A stretch of 64,000 nt of DNA from Echinometra lucunter. Taxonomy: Eukaryota > Echinodermata > Echinoidea > Camarodonta > Echinometridae. Made by a program: the position numbers and the translations under genes. Positions 53,397-64,000 of this stretch are shown here, in pieces (within the stretch, counting starts at the first letter, position 1; each line of letters begins with the position of its first letter). The stretch covers positions 3,995,521-4,059,520 of the forward strand of contig CM057161.1 in assembly GCA_029962745.1 (NCBI GenBank). The letters run 5' to 3'. Under the pieces are notes generated by a model that did not search any database, was not told the DNA's origin, and was given only the letters and a program-made list of their open reading frames with translations.

Positions 53397-54680
53397 ATAA
53401 TTAATGCAGGATTCTTGAAATATGAAAGGTGATATTGGGAAGAAAAAATCATTTTAATTCTTAAATTTGCATCAAGCTTACACGCAGGGATGAGTAAAAA
53501 ATTGTGCACTGAAATGTAATGTCTCTCCTTCCCAACGCCCCTCTCCCTCTCTCTCTCTCTGACCCCATATACCCCCTTCTTTCTCTCTCTTTCTTTCTAT
53601 CCCCATTCCACATCCTCTATCTACATCTCCTCTGTTTCTCTCCTCCCCTTTTCTTTCTATCCTTTACTTGGCATCTTTATAAGAAACAAAAAAGATGAGA
53701 TGCAGATGAATTGAGAGAAAATGAAAGAAAATAAAGAATCGTTGATAAATAAAGGATAAAAGTTAACTTGCCTTGTTTCTGTTTTGTAGCATGGTGTACG
53801 CCTGAAGTTTCCCACCAAGGTTGAAATAGGAAGAGGATCGACGAGCGTCATCCTGTTTGGTATGTAAAAGAAAAAATCTATTTATTACGTTCTCATTTTC
53901 ATTACATAATACACCCTAAAAAGAATTTCATCCAACTCAGCAAAATTTTAAGCAACAGTTGGTTTGCAGGTGAACTGACCAACTCTTGGTCAAAAGATTA
54001 ACCAACCCTAGTCGGTTAAGAGTTCAAAAAACTATTTGTTAAAACTTAAGCTAATCATTTGTTAAAGGCTTTCAACCAATCCTAGTTAGTTAAAAGTTTA
54101 AACTACTATTTACTTCTGAAACGTTAATGAATAACTTGTTAAACAATCTTAACCAACCATGGTTGGTTACAATTATAATTTATTAAAACTATAACTAATC
54201 ATGTATTAACATTTACATGTATTTAACCAACCCTAGTTGGCTACAATTGTAACTATTCGAATTTTAATGAATTATTTGTTAAATAATTTCAACTAACCAT
54301 GGTTGTTGGTTAAAATATCAATCCACACACAATTTGCACTCATGACAGAAAATGAGACAGTTCTTCAGCAAAAGTACTGATAATTAATGCAGAACTCTTG
54401 AAATATAACAGCTGATACTGAGAAGAAGAAAATGATTTTAATACATAAATTTTGTGTCAAGCTGACATGCAAGGACGGGTAAATGTGTCCGTTGAAATCT
54501 AATGTCTCTCCTTCCCTGCCCCCTCTCCCCCCCCCCCCCCCCTCTCTCTCTCTCTCTCTCTGACCTCATAAATCCCTCCTTTTCTCTCCCTCTCTCTTTA
54601 CCTCTATCCCCTATCTACACAGCCCTCTCCATCTATCTCCCCCTTCTTTCTATCCTTTACTTGGTATTTTTATAAAACCA
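53397..54680. repeat. Duplicated int­ronic block and TTAACCAAC repeats
   Basis: About 53397-53690 (ACTGATAATTAATGCAG..., CT-rich tract, CTATCCTTTACTTGG) recurs at 54376-54680. Between them, 53950-54320 carries palindromic TTAACCAACCATGGTTGGTTA-like motifs, about one per 80 bp. The second N exon at 58.75 kb shows a third related flank, so this is a serial local duplication around exon N. Confidence 0.7.
53772..53852 (-). CDS. Exon N, first copy (GC donor)
   Basis: 81 bp, acceptor CCAAACAG, phase 0 on both sides. DDARRSSSYFNLGGKLQAYT then MLQNRNK. The donor is AAG|GCAAGT, the standard form of the rare GC-AG intron class. Compared with the second copy it lacks 21 bp (7 codons) near the 3' end. 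Confidence 0.65.
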
Positions 54681-54693
54681 TGCATTGCCTTAC

Positions 54694-54744
54694 CTGATTG
54701 AAAGTTGGGGAAGCCTTCATGTATTCTACTTCATACTCCAGATC
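54694..54744 (-). CDS. Exon M
   Basis: 51 bp, acceptor TTTTTTTAG, donor GTAAGG, phase 0 on both sides. DLEYEVEYMKASPTFNQ. It is spliced in phase to exon N. Short acidic helix. No recognised family. Confidence 0.6.
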
Positions 54745-54951
54745 CTAAAAAAAAAATAATCAGGTTGAGAGATTGAGAGATTGAGTAAATTTTTTGGTTT
54801 TGTTTTTGTTTGTTTCTTAGTTTGTTCGTTCCTTTTTAGGATAAACTACTAAATGCTCCTCAATGATATACATTGCATTTCCCATTGCAATAAATACACT
54901 GAAAGGATCTGTTTAGGCTAGGGACAAGGAGTGAGGAAAGTTTGGTTAAAA

Positions 54952-55052
54952 ATTCAAATTCAAATTCAAATTCAAATTCAAATTCAAATTCAAATTCAAA
55001 TTCAAATTCAAATTCAAATTCAAATTCAAATTCAAAATTCAAATTCAAATTC
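54952..55052 (-). repeat. (TTTGAA)n tail of the CR1-like LINE
   Basis: A hexanucleotide array, about 16 units, immediately after GGAAATAAAGATTGAATTTG on the minus strand. It is the 3' tail of the LINE and creates an alternating Glu-Phe frame by composition. Confidence 0.85.
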
Positions 55053-55470
55053 AATCTTTATTTCCAATTCATTAAAAAAGATACATAGACAAGAAACAGG
55101 CAATACAGAACAAAATTACACATGTTGACAAAACAGAGATACAACTAAAATTGTTGGTACAGATGTACATTGCATTTTAAACAAAATAATTATTGAAAAG
55201 ATGAATGGAAAAGGGTGTGTACGTAGAAAGCCCTTGAAAAGGCTTGTTAAATTGCACATACCCGAAATTATCGAACGGCTGTTGTTTGATATTATAGCTG
55301 TAGCTTTAGTTGTGATAGTGTACCAATATTGCAGTCAAATGTAACCATAAATGACATAATTAAAACACACACACACACGCACGCACGCACACACACGCAC
55401 AACAAATTCATATTAAAACAGATGAAAGACTAATTCAACAAAGCATGGAAAATAAATATAAGTAAAAAAG
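55053..55470 (-). mobile_element. 3' UTR of the CR1-like LINE
   Basis: Noncoding, with a (CA)n/(CG) stretch at 55363-55400, ending in the hexanucleotide tail. Confidence 0.7.
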
Positions 55471-56751
55471 TCAGTAGGTAGATATCAATTCTTTTTTAAA
55501 TTGCCTTTTAAATATATTATTGAATTGTATATTTAATTTTCTCAAATTCAGACTATTCCATAAAGCTGGGCCAGTATGGCGTAACAAATATTTTGACCTA
55601 TCATTCAAATACGTCCAACGATGAAATTTATTGATTGATCTTGTATTATAACTATGAATATTGGCATTGATTGAAAACATGTTCATTAAATATGGAGACA
55701 GAGTTTTTGTGTAGTAACGTTGCATAATTGAAGCAATTTGAATTTTATTAATATCTTGCAATTTTGGCGTGCATAATGATTTAAATAATTGAGATGTTGG
55801 TGCATTAAAATCTGATTTCGTACAGATACGAATTGCTTTCTTTTGAAGTATAGTCAATTTTTGTAGGTGGCAAGAATGCGTATTTCCCCAAATTGAATTG
55901 CAATATGAAATGTGGGATAAAATATGGGCATTGTAAAGATTAAACAATACATAAGAGGGTAATTCACATTTCAGTCGGTTCAAAATTCCAATAAAACGTG
56001 AGACTCTAAGACGAACTAGATTAATATGATCATTCCAACATAGATTGCAATTTAATACTACACCTAAAAATGTTACTGATTCATGGAACTTTAAACAAGT
56101 TGAATCGATTTTGAGAGAAAGATTGTCGTAATTATATTGCACGACTTTCTTTTTAAAAACAACACATTGGGTTTTATCTATATTTAATGAAAGTCTATTG
56201 CACTTGAACCATGTATGTATTTTAGCAAGATTTCTGTTCAATAATTCAATTAAAACATTTATATCATCATGAGAGGCAAGAAGTGAGGTGTCATCTGCAT
56301 AAAGGATAAAATGAGAATTTTGGCAAGAATTTACAATATCATTGATATAAATTAAAAATAGTAAAGGCCCAAGTATTGATCCTTGAGGTACACCCGTTTT
56401 TATACATCTGAAAGACGAATTGATTTTATTATGTACAGTAAATTGCTCTCTATCTGATAAATAAGACTTAAACCAATCAAATGATACACCACGGACACCA
56501 TAGTATTGCATTTTTTGTAATAAAATATCATGTGAAAGGGAGTCAAAAGCCTTTGACAGATCCATGAACACGCCTACAACTTCTTTACCAGTATTTAGTT
56601 CTTTAACAATTCTATCATGAATTTCAATAACTGCCATGTCTGTAGAGTAATTTTGGCGAAAACCATACTGACTGTCATACAGTAAATTATGTTGCAATAA
56701 AAATCCATAAAGTCTATTAAAAACTAGTTTCTCTAAATTTTTGAAAGACAA
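55471..56751 (-). pseudogene. CR1-like LINE, reverse transcriptase C-terminal part
   Basis: Open for about 426 codons. Motifs in order: LVFNRLYGFLLQHNLLYDSQ YGFRQNYSTDMAVIE; GVFMDLSKAFDSLSHDILL (catalytic Asp); GVPQGSILGPLLFLIYINDI; FILYADDTSLLASH (YADD); LSLNIDKTQCVVF; and a thumb and C-terminal domain ending with an LWNSL motif and FKRQFKKELIS. No RNase H, consistent with the CR1/L2/Rex1 group. It is joined to the upstream part by a 1-nt frameshift at about 56745. Confidence 0.92.
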
Positions 56752-58196
56752 GGTAGAATTGAAATTGGACGGTAGTTGGTAAATAAGCTTGGATCATCCT
56801 TTTTAAATACCGGTACAACTTTAGAAATTTTCAGTTTGGAGGGTACACAACCATTACTAAGTGAAGCATTGAAAATATAAAGAAGAGGTTCAACAATACA
56901 AGGTAATACATATTTTACAACGGACGGATCAACATCATCAAAACCGCTACTCTTTCCAGATTTAAGTGACTTTCCAATCTCTATTATCTCCTCCACTGTG
57001 ACTGGATTAAAAAACAAAGTATGATAAATTGGTTCATTCATATACGAATGAAAAGATTGACAATAGTTATTTGCATTATCACTAATATTTGAACCAACTG
57101 TAACAAAATGTTCATTAAAACACTCTGCAATTTCACGGGGATCATTAACATAAGAACCATTGTGTAAAAAAGTGTTATCTTTATTAAGTGAAGCCTTTTG
57201 TTTTCCCAAGACACTGTTTATTAGTGTCCATGTTTGTTTAGAATTGTTTTTTATAGAATCAAATTTCTCAAAGTAATAATCTTTCTTTGCACGACGCAAA
57301 CATGTGGTAACTTTGTTTCGGATTTTTTTATACTTTTCATAATTAATTGGAAGTGTAGAATTTATGTATATTTTATATAATTTGTTTTTCTTGGAGATAA
57401 GTTTCAGAATATCAGGAGATACCCATGGTTTTCTATTTCGTTTGCGTTTATTTAAGTTTTTTGTGCGAATGGGTAGGTGCTTATTGTATAACTTAGTGAA
57501 TGTTTCCAAGAATAAATCGTACGCCCTCTCTAGGTCACTTTCTAGATAAACATTTGACCAATCAACGGCTAAGAGATCAGTCTTCAAAGAATTGAGGTTT
57601 TCGGTAGAAATTTGTCTATACATACATGTACATGGTTTGAGATTATCATTTTTTGGAATATCTGAGAAATTTGAAATATAAAAAATTGGAAAGTGGTCAG
57701 ATATATCTGTTATAAAAATACCTGACATATTGGAGTTGTTAAAAACATTTGTATATATATTATCAATAATCGTTGCTGAATTGGCATTGACCCGGGTTGG
57801 TCTGTCTATCAAAGGATGGAAACCAGATGAAACTACTGTGTTAACAAAATCAAATATTGGTGGACAAGTGTTTTTCTTGGATAAGTCAATATTCGTGTCA
57901 CCCATGAAAAATGCATATTTATGTTTTATATCATTATTATTAATTAACTTATCAAAAAAAGAAGTAAATGCTGGCACGGCAGATTTAGGTTGACGATAAA
58001 GAATCCCTACCATTATATTCCTTGATGTTTTACGAGCAATTTCAATACAAAGAAAATCAACACCATCACATTGTTCAGAAAACTCATAAAGTTTGTAGTT
58101 TAAATCTTCCCCGGACAAACAGCCCAACTCCACCACCACGACCTTTAGGCCGGTCGACGTGTATGAATTTATAGCCTTCGATTGTGAAGGGGGCAT
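56733..58196 (-). pseudogene. CR1-like LINE, endonuclease C-terminal half and RT N-terminal part
   Basis: Open for 487 codons. Endonuclease motifs: YAFFMGDTNIDLS, DRPTRVNANSATIIDNIYTN and ITDISDHFPIFY (SDH motif). A basic linker (RKRNRKPWVSPDILKLISKK) and the RT entrance (SGFDDVDPSVV, VPVFKKDDPSLFTNYRPISI LPCLSKI) follow. Frameshifted from both the upstream and the downstream part. Confidence 0.92.
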
Positions 58197-58560
58197 CTGA
58201 GCCTGAATTTATCCAAGTCTCAGATATTCCAATGATTGAAAACTTAAATCGAATGGTAGAAAGAAAACTATGTATTTGTTCAAAATTCCGGAACAAGCTT
58301 CTTGCGTTAAAATGGATCACACTGAAATTATTTACTGTTGAATCATTCATGTTTTCGTTAAATTCAGAAGACAAATAATATTTTACACTGGGTGTTGGGC
58401 TGTAGTCCTCACACTCTTCATCAGTGAAGATTTCATGTCCCAATTCCTGACTGAAAACCAGTATTCAGGCTTTAAACCATGCATTTTGGGTAGGTATGTT
58501 TTCTGGCTCTTCATGTATATCAGTATCAAAACATACTTTGAAGAAAAAAAAAATAAAGAG
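58084..58560 (-). pseudogene. CR1-like LINE, endonuclease N-terminal part
   Basis: FSVIHFNARSLFRNFEQIHS, FSIIGISETWINSGSD (catalytic Glu), GYKFIHVDRPKGRGGGVGLF V, then a frameshift at about 58105 into the next part. Upstream of a TGA, the frame continues to DTDIHEEPENIPTQNAWFKA. No ORF1 is present, so the copy is 5'-truncated near 58.59 kb. Confidence 0.85.
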
Positions 58561-58753
58561 GAAAAAAAAGGGGAAGGAGGTGAAGTGAAAGAATGGAATG
58601 ATAAAAAATAATTCATATCAAGTTTGATAAATAATGAGATGAAAAAGGTTTAAGAGATAAGAAACAAGAGAAAAGATGATATGCGGGTAACTTGAGAGTA
58701 AATGATAGAAAAAGAAGAATAGTTCATAAATACAAGATGAAACGTTAACTTGC

Positions 58754-58855
58754 CTTGATTCTGTTTTTTGTCTCCTCCATAGTGTTTTGTAGCATGGCGC
58801 ACTCCTGAAGTTTGCCACCAAGGTTGAAATAGGAAGAGTATCCACGAGCGTCATC
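58754..58855 (-). CDS. Exon N, second copy (GC donor)
   Basis: 102 bp, acceptor CCAAACAG, donor AAG|GCAAGT. DDARGYSSYFNLGGKLQECA then MLQNTMEETKNRIK, 34 codons, phase 0. Full-length version of 53772-53852. The LINE sits between this exon and exon M. Confidence 0.65.
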
Positions 58856-59849
58856 CTGTTTGGTATTTAAAGAAAAAAAAAATTATTACATTCTCATTTT
58901 CATTATATAATCCACGCTATAAAGAATTTTTAACCAACTATGCAAAATTTTAACCAATGGTTAATTTCCAGGTGAACCGATCACCCCTTGGTTAACCCAT
59001 AGAGATACAGCGTCTCCTTTAGGACACGTTTTTGCAGTATCTGTTGGTCCAGAATGCTGGGTAGTACATATCATACATGAGCAGAAGGAGAAAAATTCAC
59101 TGAAAAATTTGAGCCCATTCCCAATACCGTATAGTGTGGCATTCTCGACTTACATGTAGAGCAGTTTAAGTTTAACTAATCATTAAACTATTTAAATTGG
59201 CAATGCAGTTAAAAATATATTATCACTATTTCCTTGTTAAAATATTAATTTCTGATTAAATTTTACAATTATAATTTGTTTTGGTTCATGTTATATCCAT
59301 ATTTATTTTTTTCAAACTATGTAAATGTGGAAAAAGATAATTGTTGTTGCCAATTTGAGGACTGAAGATGATTAATTTACACCTACAGAAAGCTCTGTAC
59401 TTCTATGGGTTAAGCAAATAGAGATGAATTTCATAAATCTTTTTCAATGTAATGTTCCTGAAGAGCAACAAAAAAATATTCAAAACGTAATTAGGCCTAC
59501 TGTAATAACCCAATTAGGCATGAAATAATCAACTGTCCAACAGTGAAAGTAAGAAGTCCTTTCACTGGAATTTGGAATATTATTGGTTCTCATTAACACG
59601 TAATTGAAAATGAACGAGATTTAATTCGTCATTCGATCAGACGAATTAGGTGGTCTGTCGTCTTTTTGATATGGATATGATATCTATGATTATGAAAGGT
59701 ATATGACAGTTGGCCTTTTATTCATCATTTTCATCATCAGGGTTTGTATCACAGTCAACATTACTATCTCATTATCATGGTCATGAAGAGGATTATAGTC
59801 ATTCCCAATTAAAGTCCCCATTGAGAGAAAATTTACAAAGAGGAAACAG
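58856..59849. repeat. Intron or intergenic, with the conserved hairpin motif
   Basis: 58.87-58.99 kb repeats the flank of exon N. At 59619-59657 the minus strand carries GACAGACCACCTAATTCGTC, a 9-nt loop and GACGAATTA, the same hairpin as at 32801 and 33162. Otherwise nothing seen. Confidence 0.5.
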
Positions 59850-60904
59850 CCCTGATAAAAACGTGTTTTGTCAACGTTCTGAAAAAGTTTTGTGAACGTT
59901 TATTAAAGACAAGGATGTAGCAGACATAATAAAAATGTTTTGTAAACGATTTATGAACCTTCTGAAAATGTTTTGCGAACGTTTTTTTTTTAAAGACGAA
60001 GACGTAGCAGACGTGATAAAAACGTTTTGTGAACGTATACTAAAGACTTAAACGCAGCGGACGTAATAAAAACGTTTTTTGAACGTTATGAAAACCTTTT
60101 TGTGAACTTTCTGAAAACAATTTGTGAACATTTATTAAAAATGAAGCTGAAGCGGAACTAATAAAAATGTTTTATAAACGTTTCATGAACGTTCTGAAAA
60201 TGTTTTGTTAATATTTATTACAGACAAAGACGTAGCGGACCTACTAAATATGTTTTGTGAACGTTCTGAAAACGTTTTGTCAACATTATGAAAACATTTT
60301 GTGAACTTTTAAGACATAACAGTCCTAATACAAACATTTTGTAAACGTTTTGTCAACGTTCAGAAAACGTTTTGAAAACGTTTATTAAAGACGAAGACAT
60401 AGCAGACCTAAAAAAATGTTTTCTGAACGTTCTAAAAACGTTTTGCGAACGTTTATAAAAGACGAAGACATAGCAGACCTAATAAAAACGTTTTGTTAAT
60501 GTTTTATGAACGTTCTGAAATCGTTTTGTGAACGTTTATTAAAGACGAAAACGTAGTGGACCTAATACAAACGTTTTGTTAACGTCTTGTGAATGTTAAT
60601 TAAAAACGAAAACATAGCGGACCTAAAGAAAACATATTGGAAACATTTTGTGAACGTTCTAAAAATATTGTGTGAACGTTTATTCAAGACGAAGACGAAG
60701 ACGTTCACAAAACGTTCTGAAAACGTTTTGTGACATTTTATTAAAGACGAAGACGTAGCAGACCTAATAGCGGACCTAATAAAAAACATTTTGTAAACGT
60801 TTTGGAAACGTTCTGAAAACGTTTTCTGAACGTTTATTAAAGACGAAGATGTAGCAGACCTAATAAATGTGTTCTAAGAACGTTCTGAAACGTTTTGTGT
60901 TGGG
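59850..60904. repeat. AACGTT-rich tandem array
   Basis: About 13 diverged units with mean spacing near 80 bp. Each has AAAGACGAAGACGTAGCAGA, CCTAATAAAAACG and several GAACGTT/AACGTTTT boxes. The ends, CCCTGATAAAAACGTT and AACGTTTTGTGTTGGG, are roughly inverted, so it may be a TIR element like 31624-32581. No ORF. Confidence 0.75.
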
Positions 60905-61211
60905 TAATCTATTTGCTGTCTAATCACCAGTTTATCTAATGTTCAATGACCTGATGAACCTAAAAAAATATTCAGGTCTGAGAAGGAGACTAGCATCACA
61001 GACACAGGACGATTTGATTTTTAGTATTATGCAAGTTAACCCTAAAGGTTCAGTACACGTTCATGAATCATATTTGCAATAGGGTTGTACATTAACTAAT
61101 GTACACTGCATTGCAATAGACATAACATGCAAAATAACGCAGTTATGGCGTTGTTTGTAATTGTATGTGTAAACGGAGTCGATGAAGATGGTAATATGAA
61201 AGGGCAAAAAA

Positions 61212-61263
<52 letters not shown>

Positions 61264-61345
61264 CACCGCCGTCGCCGGGAGTCGAACCAGGGACCATGAG
61301 GATGCGAGACCAGTGCTTTACCGATGGACCAGAATATAGTCCATA
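60905..61345 (-). mobile_element. SINE-like element: tRNA-like head, T43 run, conserved body
   Basis: Minus strand. 61345-61262 is a tRNA-like head with an A-box region (GGTCCATCGGTAAAGCACTG) and a perfect B box GGTTCGACTCC. Next is a 43-nt homopolymer (61217-61259), then the body GCCCTTTCATATTACCATCT ... TTATTTTGCATGTTATGTC that also occurs at 32.86-33.0 kb without the head. The acceptor stem does not pair, so this is not a tRNA gene. Confidence 0.6.
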
Positions 61346-62640
61346 GAGATAACACGTAGATGGAAAATGGGATTCCTAAATCATATCTTCCAGTTCAAAT
61401 TTCGATATGTTCCTGACATTTGATTAAAAAATAAATGGCACACTTACGATAGAGAATTTTCTCAGCTACAACATACTCGAAGCTGGGCGAAAATCGAGTA
61501 GAAATAATGGAGCTGTTGCTCAAAAAAGACGGGAATGTAGAATCAAGAATAAGAAAAAGGTCATGTCCCATAGACAATACACGCAAAATGTGAAAAAATG
61601 ACATGCCTCCGTTTATCGTAAGATCAGACCATGATGCGGTTCTCAAAATGAAAAATAAAGGCAATTGGTATGTAAGAGCATTGTCTCAGCTACAACATAC
61701 TGAAATCCTGGCGAAAATCGGCCAACAATAAGCGAGATAGTCTTGATTAAAGGTAAAAAACATTACGTCATAATTGAAAAAATGAAATTTTGAGTTCACA
61801 TGAGAATATGGTAACGTTTCGACTGTTCGACCCCCAATTTTTTTTCATGAATTCAAATCTTCAATTCATAGGCTTTCAGAAAATGTAAAAAAAAAGGGGG
61901 GTCCCCATGCTTTTTAACGAGCTATGGCGGATTTTAAAGGGGCATGTTTTTGCATGTCTTTACGTTATTTGCCCCATAGACGCGCGCACGGATTTTAAAC
62001 TTTGACGCGTCCGTGCGGCGTTTTGGTAAGTTGAAATCGATTCTAAACCGATAGAAATGGTCAAGAAATGTCTCAGAATTGCAATTCAAGTGAAAAAATG
62101 GCGTTTTTACGTTATTTACAAGTTGCGCACGCGCAAAACGCGCACGCGCGCGCTTACGCGCGGAAATTTTTGAAATGCTTAAAATGACCTGAAATGGATT
62201 TTGGTTTGATCCATGAGTGATTTTGAGCATTTTTAAATTTTGCGCGCGCACTGACGCGCGGACGTACGCGTACGCGCGCGTTTGAAAAGTTGCAATTGTT
62301 CAGATTGATATGAATATTCATCATGCCAAATATGAATGAAAAATGACATTCCGTTATGAAGATATGATCATGAGTTGATTTTTACAAAATGGCGCCTGGA
62401 TGACGTCACCATGACCCGATGACCTTGAAAATGACTAGAAATCCGAGATCTCGTTATGACTGATGATTCCTGAAAATTTGACGAAAAATGATTCAGCCAG
62501 TTCTGGGATCTCGACTGCACAAAAAAGTGGGTACCAATAAAAAGAATAATAATAATTAATTAATTAATGAAGAATAAAGAAAATTCTGACGAAATTAAAA
62601 GGTGATCTGTCATAAATGACAGACCACCTAATTATGTATG
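61346..62640 (+). repeat. Repeat block with ACGCGCG clusters and AAT tail
   Basis: CTCAGCTACAACATACT plus GGCGAAAATCG occurs twice (61459, 61683), a tandem module. 61978-62020, 62123-62165 and 62240-62281 are CpG-dense (CGCGCACGCG, GACGCGCGGACG). The block ends GTGGGTACCAATAAAAAG, (AAT)n/TTAATTAATT at 62540-62565, then GACAGACCACCTAATT at 62610. Probably a non-autonomous retroelement on the plus strand; no ORF. Confidence 0.45.
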
Positions 62641-63138
62641 TTAAAAGTTATGTATTATATTCAGTCACTGTACTCTGATACCCTAAAAGGGTCTGATCAT
62701 CAACAAAACTTTCAAAACTTTCATACTTTCAAGCTAGCTCCCATAAACTTGTGTACAACAAGCTTGAAAGTTCAGGCCATGCACACATCGCACGTTGCAT
62801 GCACACAGCTTAGAGCCACAGATTTTGTACATGATCACCTTCATACAATTTTTCATTGAAAAATGGTAGTGAGAAAAGAATTCCTACTTTGTGAAAGCTG
62901 AAGATCACTTTGCAAAGATACCATGGATACATATGTTTTAGCAATCCTACAAGAGGAAAATACTGTAGACTACACCCACGATTCAAAAGGAATATACAGG
63001 TTTACATCAATCTAACGTTAAAACGGGAATACATTTATGGTCAAGGGTAAAGCTACACAGGTCATAAAGCAACGGCCCCTCCCTGTAAATACATGCAAGC
63101 GCTAACGCAATGCTACACATTAAGGTGACACCCCTAAC
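62641..63138. other. No gene seen
   Basis: No supported ORF or repeat. Confidence 0.5.
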
Positions 63139-63495
63139 TATGGTGGCCCTGAAGTACGCTCGACAACAGGTCATGTGCTACGTGAATTTCGAGGTCAACT
63201 TTACGTCCCAGTCGCAAAATTTGCATCACGGGTCACGAATTTCACATCCCAAGTCATGAATTTTGCATCCAAGGTCATGAATTTTAGCATCAAGGGTCAT
63301 TAATTTTGCATCCCAGGTCATGAATTTCGCATCCCAGGACATGAATTTCGCATCACGGGTCATGAATTTCGTGACTGGAACACAAAGCTCGCATACGTCA
63401 CAGGTCATGAATTTCGCAACTGGGACCGTGCAAAGTTTGCTGCGAAATTCACGTCACACAGGACCTGTTGTCAAGCGTACTGCAGGGCCACCATA
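63139..63495. mobile_element. TIR element with a 21-bp minisatellite interior
   Basis: Terminal inverted repeats of about 50 bp (TGGTGGCCCTGAAGTACGCT CGACAACAGGTC and complement), flanked by TA. Between them are about 9-10 units of GGTCATGAATTTCGCATCCC (63225-63420). No ORF other than repeat-derived frames. Confidence 0.75.
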
Positions 63496-64000
63496 CAACA
63501 CACAACCAATTTCAATATCAAGATTTGCATTCATTTATTGCATGTGCATAGCTTTGCCTTTAGCCTTCATGATCTCTTCATTTTTCTGAACAAAGTTTGA
63601 CACAAGCATGCCATTGATAGCATCCTGAAAATATGCTTTCTTGACATTTGGGCTTACTTTTATTTCACGTTAGAATCCAATATCATCTATCGAGTAGACA
63701 TCTATGCCCCTCCACAAAACAACTTTAGAATGTAGAATCGGGGGCCATATTGTGATTTAGGAAACCACTCGTTCATTTGACGCATGCACTTATGACAAGG
63801 AGAATGGAGGTGGAAATAGGAAACCAATGCGTGTGACACCGACTGCTGTACAAAGTGAACGGTGGTTTCCTATTTCACGATAATGCTGAATCGGGATGTG
63901 GAAATGAAATTTCCACAAATTTTGCGACTTCTTTTTAGCTGCTGAAAACAAAGTGCGTGCGTAGATTATGTCCCCCTTCTACTAGCATGATGATTGGCTT
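63496..64000. other. No gene seen; short inverted repeat
   Basis: AAATAGGAAACCA at 63816 and TGGTTTCCTATTT at 63865 are a 13-bp inverted pair, possibly the ends of a small element. Otherwise nothing. Confidence 0.4.

Noticed and set aside
54860..55128. Alternating Glu-Phe or Gln-Ile proteins
   Set aside because: Read from the hexanucleotide tail of the LINE.
60562..60789. Phe/Lys-rich minus-strand frame
   Set aside because: Translation of the AACGTT array.
61260..61345. tRNA gene on the minus strand
   Set aside because: The A and B boxes are good, but the acceptor stem and D stem do not pair and a 43-nt homopolymer follows; it fits a SINE head.
63225..63420. CRISPR-like repeats
   Set aside because: The 21-bp units are directly adjacent and diverged, without unique spacers, in a eukaryotic context; this is a minisatellite.

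Overview
The window looks like nuclear DNA of a marine invertebrate, most probably an echinoderm and perhaps a sea urchin. The reasons are: short exons with GT-AG (and GC-AG) borders in long AT-rich introns; two non-LTR retrotransposons; many small inverted-repeat elements; and an element at 19.7-20.8 kb whose inverted ends are built from 15-bp tandem units, as remembered for sea-urchin TU elements. The species call is inference. There is a 500-N scaffold gap at 7008-7507 and no sign of prokaryotic gene organisation.

Layout. (1) 1-7007 and 43.6-52.9 kb are two copies (A and B) of the same minus-strand, multi-exon gene that I do not recognise. Its exons encode helical, charged segments and one U1-like C2H2 zinc finger. 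I label the exons M, N, O, P, Q, R, S/T, U/V, W, X, Y, Z from 5' to 3'. Copy B continues upstream (exons P, O, N, M and a second N at 58.8 kb). Downstream (35.4-43 kb) its last exons X, Y and Z recur as an array of partial cassettes, including a nearly perfect 1.6-kb tandem duplication. Most exon copies carry frameshifts or stops, so much of this is decaying duplicate sequence. (2) 7.5-11.8 kb is a minus-strand, transposon-like coding block: an OTU cysteine-protease region, a second putative cysteine protease, another OTU region, then a Lys/Arg-rich segment that runs into the gap. It resembles the accessory part of a Helitron/Helentron protein. (3) 12.2-21.4 kb holds three clear plus-strand exons, and a possible fourth, of a small OB-fold-like gene. 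Its introns carry a 4.4-kb foldback element, a nested hAT-like element, a TTAA MITE and the TU-like element. (4) 23.6-30.1 kb is an I/Nimb-like LINE with a zinc-knuckle ORF1, a broken endonuclease and RT, and an RNase H, placed behind the 3' end of a related copy. (5) 30.6-34.1 kb and 59.8-63.9 kb are dense in SINE-like, inverted-repeat and minisatellite elements. (6) 54.9-58.6 kb is a minus-strand CR1-like LINE with a hexanucleotide-repeat tail, inserted between gene-B exons.

How it fits together. The two gene copies act as natural empty/filled site pairs that date and delimit several insertions. No complete, certainly functional gene can be claimed. The best host-gene candidates are the OB-fold exons and the 5' exons (M, N, O, P) of gene B. 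The most unusual structures are the exon-cassette array, the OTU/protease block cut by the gap, the nested foldback/hAT/MITE stack, a transposon sitting in the B box of a tRNA-like SINE, and several short-TIR elements filled with palindromic tandem repeats.
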